From Saprospiraceae bacterium (GTDB taxonomy: Bacteria > Bacteroidota > Bacteroidia > Chitinophagales > Saprospiraceae), in the NCBI GenBank assembly GCA_020846655.1, contig JADLDL010000223.1, positions 1 through 37,757 of the forward strand: 37,757 nt of DNA, given 5' to 3'. The position numbers and the translations under genes are program-made. The notes beneath the pieces are model-generated. The model saw nothing but the letters and a program-made list of their open reading frames with translations. It was not told where the DNA came from and did not search any database. This document shows positions 25,603 through 33,601 of this stretch, one piece after another (within the stretch, counting starts at the first letter, position 1; the number at the start of each line of letters is the position of its first letter).

Positions 25603-26061
25603 ATGCTGCAATTTTCCTGCATTCCCTTTGATCTGCTCACGGCTGGCGAACTTTATCAAATCATGGCCTTGCGCCAGGAGGTTTTTGTGGTGGAGCAAAA
25701 CTGTCCGTACCTCGATGCCGACGGCAAAGATTTGCGCTCCTGGCACCTGATGGCCCGCGACGGCGAGGGGCGTTTGCTGGCCTACACGCGGCTGCTGCCG
25801 GAGGGCGTTTCGTACCCGGGCTACACCTCGATTGGCCGTGTGGTGAGTGCGCCGGCGGCGCGGGGCACAGGGGCGGGCCGCGAAATTGTGCGCCGCAGCA
25901 TTGCCATGTGCTGGCATTTGTTTGGCGAAACACCGATCAAAATCGGTGCGCAGAGTTATCTGCTGGCCTTCTACAGCAGCCTGGGCTTTCGTTCCACCGG
26001 CGAAGAATACCTCGAAGACGGCATTCCACACACCAAGATGATCCTGCCGGCAGTCGGTTAG
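25603..26061 (+). CDS. ElaA-like GNAT N-acetyltransferase
   Basis: 152 residues from ATG 25603 (MLQFSCIPFDLLT). It has the ElaA pattern: ELYQIMALRQEVFVVEQNCPY near the start, SWHLMARDGEGRLLAYTRLLP, the acetyl-CoA loop in IGRVVSAPAARGTGAGREIV (the R/QxxGxG/A turn is RGTGAG), and the final strand FYSSLGFRSTGEEYLEDGIPH. ElaA proteins acetylate small molecules or proteins; the substrate is unknown. Its stop overlaps by 4 bases the stop of the convergent tocopherol-cyclase-like gene. Confidence 0.92.
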   Translation: MLQFSCIPFDLLTAGELYQIMALRQEVFVVEQNCPYLDADGKDLRSWHLMARDGEGRLLAYTRLLPEGVSYPGYTSIGRVVSAPAARGTGAGREIVRRSIAMCWHLFGETPIKIGAQSYLLAFYSSLGFRSTGEEYLEDGIPHTKMILPAVG

Positions 26062-27026
26062 CGCAACAGCAGGTCGATGTCGCCGGCCAGTTCGAGGCCG
26101 CTGGTGCGGGCTGTGCCTTCGAAGATGCGGCGGCCGTTTTCCAGGAGTTCGGCCTGCACGGTGGCTTGCAGGCTTTCGTTGATTTTTCCGGTCATTTCGC
26201 CCGACACCGGCGATACCAGCGTAGTACCTGGCGCTTGCCGGGCCAGGAGCCGGAGTTCGGTTTTGGGATTTTTAAAAATCAGCGACACGGTATCGTTCTG
26301 GATGCGCAGTTGTTGGCGGGCGCCGGTGTAGGTGGCGAAGCGAAACAAGCGCCCGTCGAGCCAGAAGCCGCTGATGAAGCCGATGAACGAACTGCCCAGC
26401 CAGGGAATATGGGCCACGGAAGCCAGCAGCGAGGCGCGGTCGTGGGTGTCGAAATGGTTGCTTTGCATCCACACATAGGCTTTGGGAAAAGACCGCCCCC
26501 AGTCTTTTTCGATATAGCCTTTGCCGCCGGTAAAATCCACATCCCCTTGCGCTGTCCGGAGCCGCCCTTCCAAGTGGTGGTTCAAACTCACCACACCGTG
26601 GAAGCATTCCATGAACGGCACAAAAGAATACCAGCCCATGATACCGGGGGCGCCCAGCATTTTGGGCCAGGCTTGGGTGTCGAGAAAGCGGAGGGAGCCG
26701 GCGAGATCCGGCAGGTCCAATTCGAGGCCTTGGCCGGAAAAGGAATTGCGGTCCAGGCGCAGTTCGAAGCGCCGGGGGGAGGGCACAAAGGCCTGGGCGT
26801 CGAAGCGGTGGTAGCGGGCGGTGCAGGCTTTGCCGTCCATAACCTGGATAAACGCGTGTTGCTGGCCGTCTTCCGACATGGAAATGCCCGGGATAACGGC
26901 CAGCGCGGCTTGTTCGTCGGCGCTGACCAGTTTGAAATACCAGCCTTCAAAATAGCGCCGGCTGCGGCCCCAACCGTGGTACATATCGGGGTTCCAGGTG
27001 GCGCGCAGGCGGCGGAGGTAGGACAT
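26058..27026 (-). CDS. Tocopherol-cyclase-family protein
   Basis: 322 residues from ATG 27026; an upstream in-frame ATG at 27080 would run to the aroC stop without homology. It shows the family's opening WNPDMYHGWGRSRRYFEGWYFK, then GYIEKDWGRSFPKAYVWMQSNHF, the most conserved segment, plus WYSFVPFMECFHGVVSL and FRFATYTGARQQL. Plant and cyanobacterial members close the chromanol ring of tocopherol; bacterial homologues outside phototrophs have no proven role. It lies 54 bases downstream of aroC on the same strand, so it is probably co-transcribed, though no other tocopherol or plastoquinone gene is visible here. Function beyond the family is open. Confidence 0.82.
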   Translation of the reverse strand: MSYLRRLRATWNPDMYHGWGRSRRYFEGWYFKLVSADEQAALAVIPGISMSEDGQQHAFIQVMDGKACTARYHRFDAQAFVPSPRRFELRLDRNSFSGQGLELDLPDLAGSLRFLDTQAWPKMLGAPGIMGWYSFVPFMECFHGVVSLNHHLEGRLRTAQGDVDFTGGKGYIEKDWGRSFPKAYVWMQSNHFDTHDRASLLASVAHIPWLGSSFIGFISGFWLDGRLFRFATYTGARQQLRIQNDTVSLIFKNPKTELRLLARQAPGTTLVSPVSGEMTGKINESLQATVQAELLENGRRIFEGTARTSGLELAGDIDLLLR

Positions 27027-27080
27027 GGTGGGGGTGGGTTTAGTGTGCAGTTTGAGTAGGGGTGGTAAGCGGCTTTTCAA

Positions 27081-28175
27081 CTACCGTTCCTGGTAGTTGA
27101 GTTGCTGCCGCAGCCAGTGGTCGGCCAGTACGAGGGCGGCCATGGCTTCCACGATGGGCACGGCGCGGGGCAGCACGCAGGGGTCGTGGCGGCCTTTGCC
27201 TTTTACTTGGACGGCTTCGCCGGCGGCGTTTACGGAGTCTTGTTCCTGCATGATCGTGGCGACGGGTTTGAAGGCGACGCGGAAGTAGATGTCCATGCCG
27301 TTGGAGATGCCGCCCTGGATACCGCCGGAGTGGTTGGTGGCGGTTTGCAGGGGGGCGTCGGGTTGGGCTGGGGGCAGGAAAATATCGTTGTGTTGGGAGC
27401 CGGTCATGGTGACGCCGGCAAATCCGGAGCCGTATTCGAAGCCTTTGGCGGCGTTGATGCTCAGCATGGCTTTGCCGAGTTCGGCCTGGAGTTTGTCGAA
27501 CACCGGATCGCCGAGGCCGGCGGGGCAGCCGGTGACTACGGCGCTGACGACGCCGCCGATGGTGTCGCCGGCTTTGCGGATTTTTTTGATGAGCCGGATC
27601 ATTTTTTCGGCCAGCAGAGGATCGGGGCAGCGCACATCGTTGGAGTCGGTTTGCTGGAGGTCGAGTTGCGCGTAGGGCGTGTGCAGGGCCAGGTGGCCGA
27701 CCTGGCTCACGTAGGCCTGGACGCGGATGCCCAGGGTGTTCAAAAACAGTTTGGCGAGGGCGCCGGCGGCTACGCGGGCTGCGGTTTCGCGGGCGCTGCT
27801 GCGGCCGCCGCCGCGGTGGTCGCGGTGGCCGAATTTGGCTTGCCAGGTATAGTCGGCGTGGCTGGGCCGGTAGGCCTCGGCGATGTGTTCGTAGTCGCGG
27901 GAGCGTTGGTCTTCGTTGGGGATGAGGAAGGCGATGGGGGTGCCGGTGGTTTTGCCGTCGAAGACGCCGCTGAGGACCTGCACGGTATCGCTTTCTTTGC
28001 GTTGGGTGACGATACTGCTTTGGCCGGGCCGGCGGCGGTCCAGTTCGTGCTGGATGAAGGCGAGCTCGAAGGGCAGCCCTGCGGGGCAGCCGTCGACGAT
28101 GCAGCCGATAGCCGGGCCGTGGGATTCGCCGAAAGTACTGACGCGGAACAGCGTGCCGAAGGTATTGCCTGCCAA
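27081..28175 (-). CDS. aroC: Chorismate synthase
   Basis: 364 residues, a usual bacterial length. It converts 5-enolpyruvylshikimate-3-phosphate to chorismate with reduced FMN, the last step of the shikimate pathway. Marks are [10 protein letters not shown] (15-24), which holds the active-site His; [50 protein letters not shown]; and near the end [18 protein letters not shown]. The gene begins the aroC-cyclase-like pair on the minus strand. The long antisense frames opposite it are shadows. Confident. Confidence 0.97.
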   Translation of the reverse strand: MAGNTFGTLFRVSTFGESHGPAIGCIVDGCPAGLPFELAFIQHELDRRRPGQSSIVTQRKESDTVQVLSGVFDGKTTGTPIAFLIPNEDQRSRDYEHIAEAYRPSHADYTWQAKFGHRDHRGGGRSSARETAARVAAGALAKLFLNTLGIRVQAYVSQVGHLALHTPYAQLDLQQTDSNDVRCPDPLLAEKMIRLIKKIRKAGDTIGGVVSAVVTGCPAGLGDPVFDKLQAELGKAMLSINAAKGFEYGSGFAGVTMTGSQHNDIFLPPAQPDAPLQTATNHSGGIQGGISNGMDIYFRVAFKPVATIMQEQDSVNAAGEAVQVKGKGRHDPCVLPRAVPIVEAMAALVLADHWLRQQLNYQER

Positions 28176-28273
28176 AACGGGAGTGGTCGGGTAGTGCCCT
28201 GCTGAAGCAGGGCGAGTGAACGAAATAAGGAACAGTTGGGCAAATTAACGGATTTTTGGCTGGGGGCAAAAAG

Positions 28274-28307
28274 AAACAGGCCGCTGGAAGATTCCAACGG
28301 CCTGTTT
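28274..28307 (-). terminator. Terminator of the linker-thioredoxin gene
   Basis: Arms 28274-28288 and 28293-28307 pair over 15 bases with one G-U wobble around an agat loop. On the minus strand gtttcttttt follows. It lies 18 bases past the stop of the thioredoxin gene and before aroC, so the two genes are separate units. Confidence 0.8.
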
Positions 28308-28324
28308 TTAGGGTAGCGGGGCAA

Positions 28325-29218
28325 TTATCGTTGTTGGGTGCTGTTGTATTTGCGTTCGTAGGTTTCCCAGGGGGTGGTTTTGTGGGAATCGGTGCCGAAG
28401 TAGTTGATGATGGTTTCGAGTTTGGGTGCTTCCAGGTACGTCGGGATCGCCTGAATAAGGGTAAAGGATTCATCCAGGAACACGACGGTGGGGAAACTCA
28501 GGCGGTTGTTGAGCCATTCGGCGGCCAGTTCGTGGTAGCCGCGGGCGCCGTTTTTCTTGAAATGATAGGTTTTGTTGTTGAACTCGATGTCTTGTTGTTG
28601 TTCGGCGTTGAATTTGACGGGGTAGTAGTTGTCGTTGAGGTATTGCGACACTTCGGGGTCCACGAACGTGGACTCGTCCATGCGTTTGCACCAGCCGCAC
28701 CAGTCGGTGTAGACGTCGATAAAGATTTTGCGTTTTTCGGTTTTGGATTTTTCCAGGGCTTCTTCGAGGGTCATCCACTGCACTTTGAGCATGGGCTCGC
28801 TGGCTTGCAGGGTAGCGGGGGCGGCGGGCATTTGAGCCGGTACGGTCTTCGCGGTAGGGGGCTTGCTGGGGGAGGCGGTACGGCTGAGGGCGCCGGCGGT
28901 GCCGGGCTCCGGGGTATTGCTGCGGGTGCCGGCGGGGCTGAGTTCGGTTTTAGCGGTGCTGCGGGTGCTGGCGCCGGGTTGTTGCGTGGTTCTGCTGGGC
29001 GTAGCGGTGGCAGCGCGTTGTTTGTTGGCGGCGGGTGCGGCGCTGCTCCGGGTGGACGTGCCGGCGGGCGCGGCGCTACTGCGGGTAGTATTGGAGGCGG
29101 GTTGGGTATTTCGGCTGGGGGTAGCGGCGGGTTGGGACCGGCTGCCGGCGGGCGTTTGTGCCCCAAGTACGGTCGCCAACTGCAGGGCGATGGTACAGCA
29201 TATGAGGAGTTTGCGCAT
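28325..29218 (-). CDS. Exported thioredoxin-like protein with low-complexity linker
   Basis: 297 residues with a signal peptide (MRKLLICCTIALQLATVLGAQ). Residues about 23-120 are a disordered Ser/Thr/Ala/Pro linker with repeats of the type TRSSAAPAGTSTRSSAAP. Then a thioredoxin-7/DUF255-like domain (about 145-270) begins with VQWMTLEEALEKSKTEKRK and has the redox site DWCGWCKRMDEST (Cys-Gly-Trp-Cys) and a cis-Pro in LSFPTVVFLDES. Such proteins reduce disulfides in the periplasm or on the surface. The long linker could tether it to a wall or be O-glycosylated; this is inferred from its composition. A good promoter lies at 29251-29282 and a terminator at 28274. Confidence 0.88.
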   Translation of the reverse strand: MRKLLICCTIALQLATVLGAQTPAGSRSQPAATPSRNTQPASNTTRSSAAPAGTSTRSSAAPAANKQRAATATPSRTTQQPGASTRSTAKTELSPAGTRSNTPEPGTAGALSRTASPSKPPTAKTVPAQMPAAPATLQASEPMLKVQWMTLEEALEKSKTEKRKIFIDVYTDWCGWCKRMDESTFVDPEVSQYLNDNYYPVKFNAEQQQDIEFNNKTYHFKKNGARGYHELAAEWLNNRLSFPTVVFLDESFTLIQAIPTYLEAPKLETIINYFGTDSHKTTPWETYERKYNSTQQR

Positions 29219-29250
29219 AATTCAGAACTGTTGGATTCAACGTGAAGGAA

Positions 29251-29282
29251 CAAAAGTACCATTCTTAGAACTGAAAAACCAA
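29251..29282 (-). promoter_or_regulatory. Bacteroidota-type promoter of the linker-thioredoxin gene
   Basis: On the minus strand TACTTTTG (29251-29258) matches the TAnnTTTG -7 box exactly, and TTG (29280-29282) sits 21 bases upstream as the -33 element. The distance to the start codon is about 33 bases. Confidence 0.55.
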
Positions 29283-29632
29283 CCTTCGGTATTTGGGGGG
29301 TAGGTACTTTAAAGAAAGTTTAACCCTTTTGGGACATTCGCAAAGCTTTGTGCGATTTATGCCGCTTATCCGGCAAGTTTTACCGTTCGTTGCGGCTTAG
29401 CGCCGCTTTGTCCGGCCTCGCAGCAGGGGGGCGGTTGTGCCAATTTTTATACTCCTTGTACATGCCAGAACCGCTCTGGGTTGAAGCCAATTCCAATGAC
29501 GCAACTTGCTGATCGCCCAAGCCTTTGGTCAATCCTATTTTTTCAATTTAAAACAAATAATTTATCTTTGCCAACTGCTTTGGCAAGGGCTTTAGCCGAA
29601 CCAATGTGTTTTTTATCAAGAAGTTATATTAA
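29283..29632. other. Gene-poor AT-rich stretch at the island edge
   Basis: About 350 bases with no gene I can support. It holds small hairpins (gcggc-ttagc-gccgc at 29392-29406) and one TAnnTTTG-like box, tatctttg at 29563-29570 on the plus strand, which lacks a well-placed -33 partner. The base composition changes here from the GC-rich chromosome to AT-rich sequence. Confidence 0.5.
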
Positions 29633-29872
29633 CTTTTCCCAAAAGTTCAGACGGCGTCTGACCAATTGACCTGGTCGCATTACTGCGAACTATTGACCAT
29701 TGACGATACGCTGGAGCGCGGATTTTACGAACAGCAATCCATCCGGGAGCGGTGGTCCGTCAGCGAATTAAAGCGGCAGAAGAAATCCGCGCTTTTTCTT
29801 CGTTTGGCAAAAAGCCGCGACAAGGCTGGTATCAGCGGGGGAGGGGGCGATGGCCTTACCGGTGTTTTTTGA
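29633..29872 (+). pseudogene. Decayed YhcG/DUF1016 nuclease N-terminal fragment
   Basis: The frame reads LFPKVQTASDQLTWSHYCE, LLTIDDTLERGFYEQQSI, RERWSVSELKRQKKSALF, LRLAKSRDKAGI and then loses homology into Gly-rich sequence and a stop. The order L-T-W-S-H-Y, LL, FYE, WSVxELxRQ, SxLxxRLxxSxD is that of the DUF1016 N-terminal domain of YhcG-type PDDEXK proteins, which are usually about 350 residues. A TAA stop (29630) precedes it in frame, no ATG is present, and the nuclease domain is missing. In the next frame upstream a YINF just before the break could be the continuation, which would mean a frameshift. YhcG-type genes are frequent in defence islands. It is likely a relic of island turnover. 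Confidence 0.65.
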
Positions 29873-30139
29873 AAAAATGGGGCGAAAGGGGGTATTGTTC
29901 GCTCCGTTTGGAGCGGTGGGGTGGGTAAGGTCATTTGCACTGCATCAAGCCAGGAATTTCGGCGCCGGCAAGCAGCATTTCCGGATTTAACGGTATTTTT
30001 CGGCGATCATCCAAACACCATGCCCGATATGCCGCTTTGATAGCCCAATACAACACCTCTTTTCCGGGTAAGGCCTGGGGAAGAGGTGTTTTGGTTGGAT
30101 TTGGATGCTCCATTGGATTGCTGATCAAAACCTATACTT
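29873..30139. other. Leader region of the TIR/STAND operon
   Basis: 267 bases between the YhcG relic and the ROCO-TIR gene. Two overlapping small frames (29935-30147 plus, 29931-30128 minus) have no support as genes. The only clear structure is the hairpin at 30052-30090. No TAnnTTTG box with a good -33 partner was found, so the operon promoter is not identified. Confidence 0.45.
30052..30090 (+). promoter_or_regulatory. Leader hairpin upstream of the ROCO-TIR gene
   Basis: Arms aacacctctt (30052-30061) and aagaggtgtt (30081-30090) pair perfectly around a 19-base GC-rich loop. Only a weak T tract (ttttgg) follows. It lies 50 bases before the start codon, and may be the old terminator of the upstream relic or an attenuator. 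Confidence 0.45.
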
Positions 30140-33100
30140 ATGTCTGAACTAGCCTTAAAATTGATTGCTGAAAATAAAGCCAGGCATGCGCGAGGCTTGG
30201 ATGCACGGGCGCTGGACTTGAGGAATACTGGTCTTGAAAAACTTCCAGATGAGCTGTTTGATCTATTTTGGTTAGAGGTGCTCGACTTGGGCTACATTGA
30301 GGATGAAAAATCTTGGTGGATACAAGGAGATGAATGGTGGTATGATCCCGTCGGGATACCTAATGAAATCCAATATATTGATGAAAATATAAACAAGCTG
30401 AACAAACTGCAAATTATAGATTTTAGTAAAAACCCACTAAAAAATATAGATGCAGTATTGAATTTGCATGAATTAAAAAAAATTATTATCCATGATACTG
30501 AAATTCTCGATTTGGCTTTTTTAAAATCAATTAATAGTTTAATATACTTGGATGCAAAAAGGACGAAAATACAAGATGTGTCTCAGCTAAATGGAGCAAT
30601 CAATTTAAATTTCCTGAATATAGAATCTTCACTAATTTGTGACATAAAACCAATTGCAAATTTATTCAATTTGCAATGCCTTAATATATCTACAACTATA
30701 GTTCGCAACCTAAAACCATTAAGTAAATTAAAAAACTTAAAACAATTATATTTAAATGATTTGGGGAAGCAAAAAAAAGATGTTTATAGCGTATGGCAAA
30801 TAAACGATGGAGTAAAAAATATTAATCCATTAAGAAACTTGAAGAAGTTGGAGAGATTAGAAATCGATGGGGCTAAAAATTTGGACGACCTTTCTGCATT
30901 AAAAAATATGTATGAACTACAGCACTTGTCGTTTTCGGAAACTGCTGTGGCCGATCTTGGCCCGATATCTAGCCTCATTAAATTGGAATATCTATGTATG
31001 AAGAAAACCAGGGTAAAGAGATTAGATCCTGTATCTGAGTTAATAAACTTAAAAACACTAAAATTTTCAGAAACTGAAATTTTTGATCTATACCCTATTG
31101 AAAAAATAAATAAAATTAAAGAAATTGAGGCGCATACGACACGTGTTGAAGATCTGACCCCTTTAGAGCAAAAGCCTGATTTGCATTATGTGGATATTGC
31201 GATGACTAAGGTAAAAGATCTAAGTCCATTAAAAAATATAATAATTAATAATAAAATACCTGTTATTGATAAATACAATAGTTATTTATATGGGTATAAT
31301 GATGAACATACTAGGCTGGCCACCCACCAAATTTTTGTTGGAGGATGCCCGATTGAGGTGCCGCCGCCTGAGATGATTGGATATTCATATTTAATTGAGG
31401 CATACTTTGCCGAACGCTCCAAACAACAATTCAAAAATACCGAAATCAAACTATTTCTCCTTGGCAACGCCACTACCGGGAAAACGACCCTAAGCCGCTA
31501 CTTGCGAGAACAAATCTATGCCCTAGCCCAACCGACCACACACGGTATCCAAAACCATCGCTGGCAATCCCCAAACGGGCGCGAAATGGAGGTCAACATC
31601 TGGGATTTCGGCGGGCAGGAATATTACCACGCTACCCACCGCCTGTTTCTGAGCCGCAACGCCGTTTATGCCCTTGTTTGGGATGCAAAAACGGACAAAG
31701 GCGGCATCGAACCGACGGAAATCCACTACGAAAACGACCCACAGACATACATCGTACCATTGGAGCATTTTTCAAAAGCCTGGTGGCTGAAAAATATCCA
31801 TTTCAACCTCAGCAAATACCCCCGCCACGAACGCGAGGGCGACGCGCCTATTCCAGTGCTGCTCGTACAAAACAAGTGTGCCTCTGGAAAGGACTATCAG
31901 GAAGCCTCGGTTCCAAGAGAATTTGAACAAGAACCCTATTGGTTGAAACCTGCCTGGACCAAGCACCACCTTGACCTTGCCGCCGCAGCAAATGAACAAG
32001 CCAACGGCGTACAAGGCGAATGGACAATACGATTCAAACTCTTCGAAAACGAACTACTCAAAGCCCTTGAAAGCCGAATGGCGACCTACGAATTCGCCAT
32101 CTACCACCGGGATATCCGTGACCATGTGCGAGCCTTGGTCTCAGGGGAAACACCGCGCAACGAAATGTCCTGGACAGATTTCGAAGCGTTGTGCCTCGAC
32201 ATTGAGCCAGACGCAAAAATGGACCTGGTTCAGATCTACCTCCGTGACATCACCGGCGATATCCTCTATTTCGATCAAAACGAGCGACTGAAACATCGCG
32301 TTTTCCTGCGCCCGGACTGGGTTTGTAACCGCATTTATACTATTCTCAGTCGCAAAGTACTGGAATACCAAGGGCTGTTCGACTTGACTTGGGTGCGCGA
32401 AGCTCTCCAATGCGAGGAGCAGGAAGCCCTTGATTTTGTAGAATTAATGCGCGAATTCCACTTGGTTTTTGCTGAAAACGACGAAAATGGCGAGCCAACA
32501 GGCCACTACGTCGCACCGCAATATCTGCCCAATACCTGTACTAAACCTGACAAACTTGAGGCCGCGATCGAGTACGCCAATCTCACGCACGCCTTCACTC
32601 TTTGGTTCCCGGATTTTTTGCCCAAAAGCCATATCGCCCGATTCGTGGCATACTGGGGCGGCAAAGCTAAACAACGGCTTTTCTGGAAAAACGGTTTGCT
32701 CTTTCAAACGGAGGGCTGCACCATTTTGGTTGAACGGCTGACAGAGGAGGACAAAATTCAAGTCGAAATCCAGACAAACAACCGAGCAAAACGAGAAGCC
32801 GCGATACGCCGTATTTTTCAGTCTTTTTTGGATTTAGAGGATGGACAAGGCTTTTGGAATAAGGAAGAAAATGAGCCTTGGGAACTTCCGAATGGCGAAG
32901 GCTTTTGGCAGTTCGGTGACAATGCGAAATTCGCTGTATCAACAGATGGGAGTAACTATGCCCTCTGGAGTGAAATTTATTATTCTTGGTGTGCAAAAGC
33001 AACAAGGCTTAAATCCTATCCTCTCGAAACGTCAAAGTTTATTGATATTCAACCATTTTCTATTTTTTATAAACCTATCATCATGGCCAAAAAGGTATTT

Positions 33101-33520
33101 ATTTCCTATTCGCACAAAGACGAATCCTTTAAGGATGAATTAGACACCCACTTCTCAGCCCTTAAACGCAGCGGCCTTGTCGATGTTTGGCACGACCGAC
33201 GCATTGATGCGAGCACGGAGTGGGATGATGCCATTAAATCGGAGCTCGAGGCCGCCGACATTATTTTGCTATTAGTCAGTGCTAATTTTCTCGCCTCCGA
33301 ATACATCTGGAAAGTCGAAATTGCGCGTGCTATGGAGCGTCACCGGGCGAAAGAAGCCAAGGTAATCCCCATTTTTATCCGTTCCTGTGATGTAAAAGGT
33401 ATGCCTTTCGAGGGTATTCAAGGTTTGCCGCGCGATGCCAAACCTATTGCTTCCTTCACCGATAAAGATGAAGCCTACTTCCAGATTGCCAAAGGTATCC
33501 GGGCAATTCTGGAAAATTAG
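30140..33520 (+). CDS. LRR-Roc-COR GTPase fused to a C-terminal TIR domain
   Basis: 1126 residues. N-terminal segment with LDLRNTGLEKLPDELFDL, then about twelve 22-residue SDS22-like leucine-rich repeats (about 75-380). A Roc GTPase follows: P-loop GNATTGKTT (442-450), G3 DFGGQE (489-494), G4 NKCA in place of NKxD (578-581). Then COR (about 650-840, HRVFLRPDWVCNRIYTIL), a linker, and TIR (982-1126, MAKKVFISYSHKD, VWHDRRIDASTEWDD, and SANFLASEYIWKVE with a Glu at the NADase position). Roc-COR proteins are dimeric GTP switches; bacterial TIR domains cleave NAD when triggered. The repeat part is strongly AT-rich and uses AAA/ATA/TTA codons, unlike the GC-rich second half and neighbours, a sign of a composite gene. 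It leads the three-gene operon; the next start is 81 bases on. Confidence 0.88.
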   Translation: MSELALKLIAENKARHARGLDARALDLRNTGLEKLPDELFDLFWLEVLDLGYIEDEKSWWIQGDEWWYDPVGIPNEIQYIDENINKLNKLQIIDFSKNPLKNIDAVLNLHELKKIIIHDTEILDLAFLKSINSLIYLDAKRTKIQDVSQLNGAINLNFLNIESSLICDIKPIANLFNLQCLNISTTIVRNLKPLSKLKNLKQLYLNDLGKQKKDVYSVWQINDGVKNINPLRNLKKLERLEIDGAKNLDDLSALKNMYELQHLSFSETAVADLGPISSLIKLEYLCMKKTRVKRLDPVSELINLKTLKFSETEIFDLYPIEKINKIKEIEAHTTRVEDLTPLEQKPDLHYVDIAMTKVKDLSPLKNIIINNKIPVIDKYNSYLYGYNDEHTRLATHQIFVGGCPIEVPPPEMIGYSYLIEAYFAERSKQQFKNTEIKLFLLGNATTGKTTLSRYLREQIYALAQPTTHGIQNHRWQSPNGREMEVNIWDFGGQEYYHATHRLFLSRNAVYALVWDAKTDKGGIEPTEIHYENDPQTYIVPLEHFSKAWWLKNIHFNLSKYPRHEREGDAPIPVLLVQNKCASGKDYQEASVPREFEQEPYWLKPAWTKHHLDLAAAANEQANGVQGEWTIRFKLFENELLKALESRMATYEFAIYHRDIRDHVRALVSGETPRNEMSWTDFEALCLDIEPDAKMDLVQIYLRDITGDILYFDQNERLKHRVFLRPDWVCNRIYTILSRKVLEYQGLFDLTWVREALQCEEQEALDFVELMREFHLVFAENDENGEPTGHYVAPQYLPNTCTKPDKLEAAIEYANLTHAFTLWFPDFLPKSHIARFVAYWGGKAKQRLFWKNGLLFQTEGCTILVERLTEEDKIQVEIQTNNRAKREAAIRRIFQSFLDLEDGQGFWNKEENEPWELPNGEGFWQFGDNAKFAVSTDGSNYALWSEIYYSWCAKATRLKSYPLETSKFIDIQPFSIFYKPIIMAKKVFISYSHKDESFKDELDTHFSALKRSGLVDVWHDRRIDASTEWDDAIKSELEAADIILLLVSANFLASEYIWKVEIARAMERHRAKEAKVIPIFIRSCDVKGMPFEGIQGLPRDAKPIASFTDKDEAYFQIAKGIRAILEN

Positions 33521-33601
33521 TGGTGAGGCAAGGTGCTTCCATCCGGTTCCAACAAACTTCCAAAAAACCATGCTTAGGCGAAAAACCTACTAACAAACCA
33601 C

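Noticed and set aside
27040-28473. A 477-codon minus-strand frame across aroC.
   Set aside because: Arg/Pro-rich nonsense composition in an alternate frame of aroC; the real frame gives all chorismate synthase motifs.
29931-30147. Two small overlapping frames (65 and 70 codons) before the ROCO-TIR gene.
   Set aside because: No recognisable motif, opposite strands over the same bases, and the plus one runs into the next start. Not enough to call a gene.
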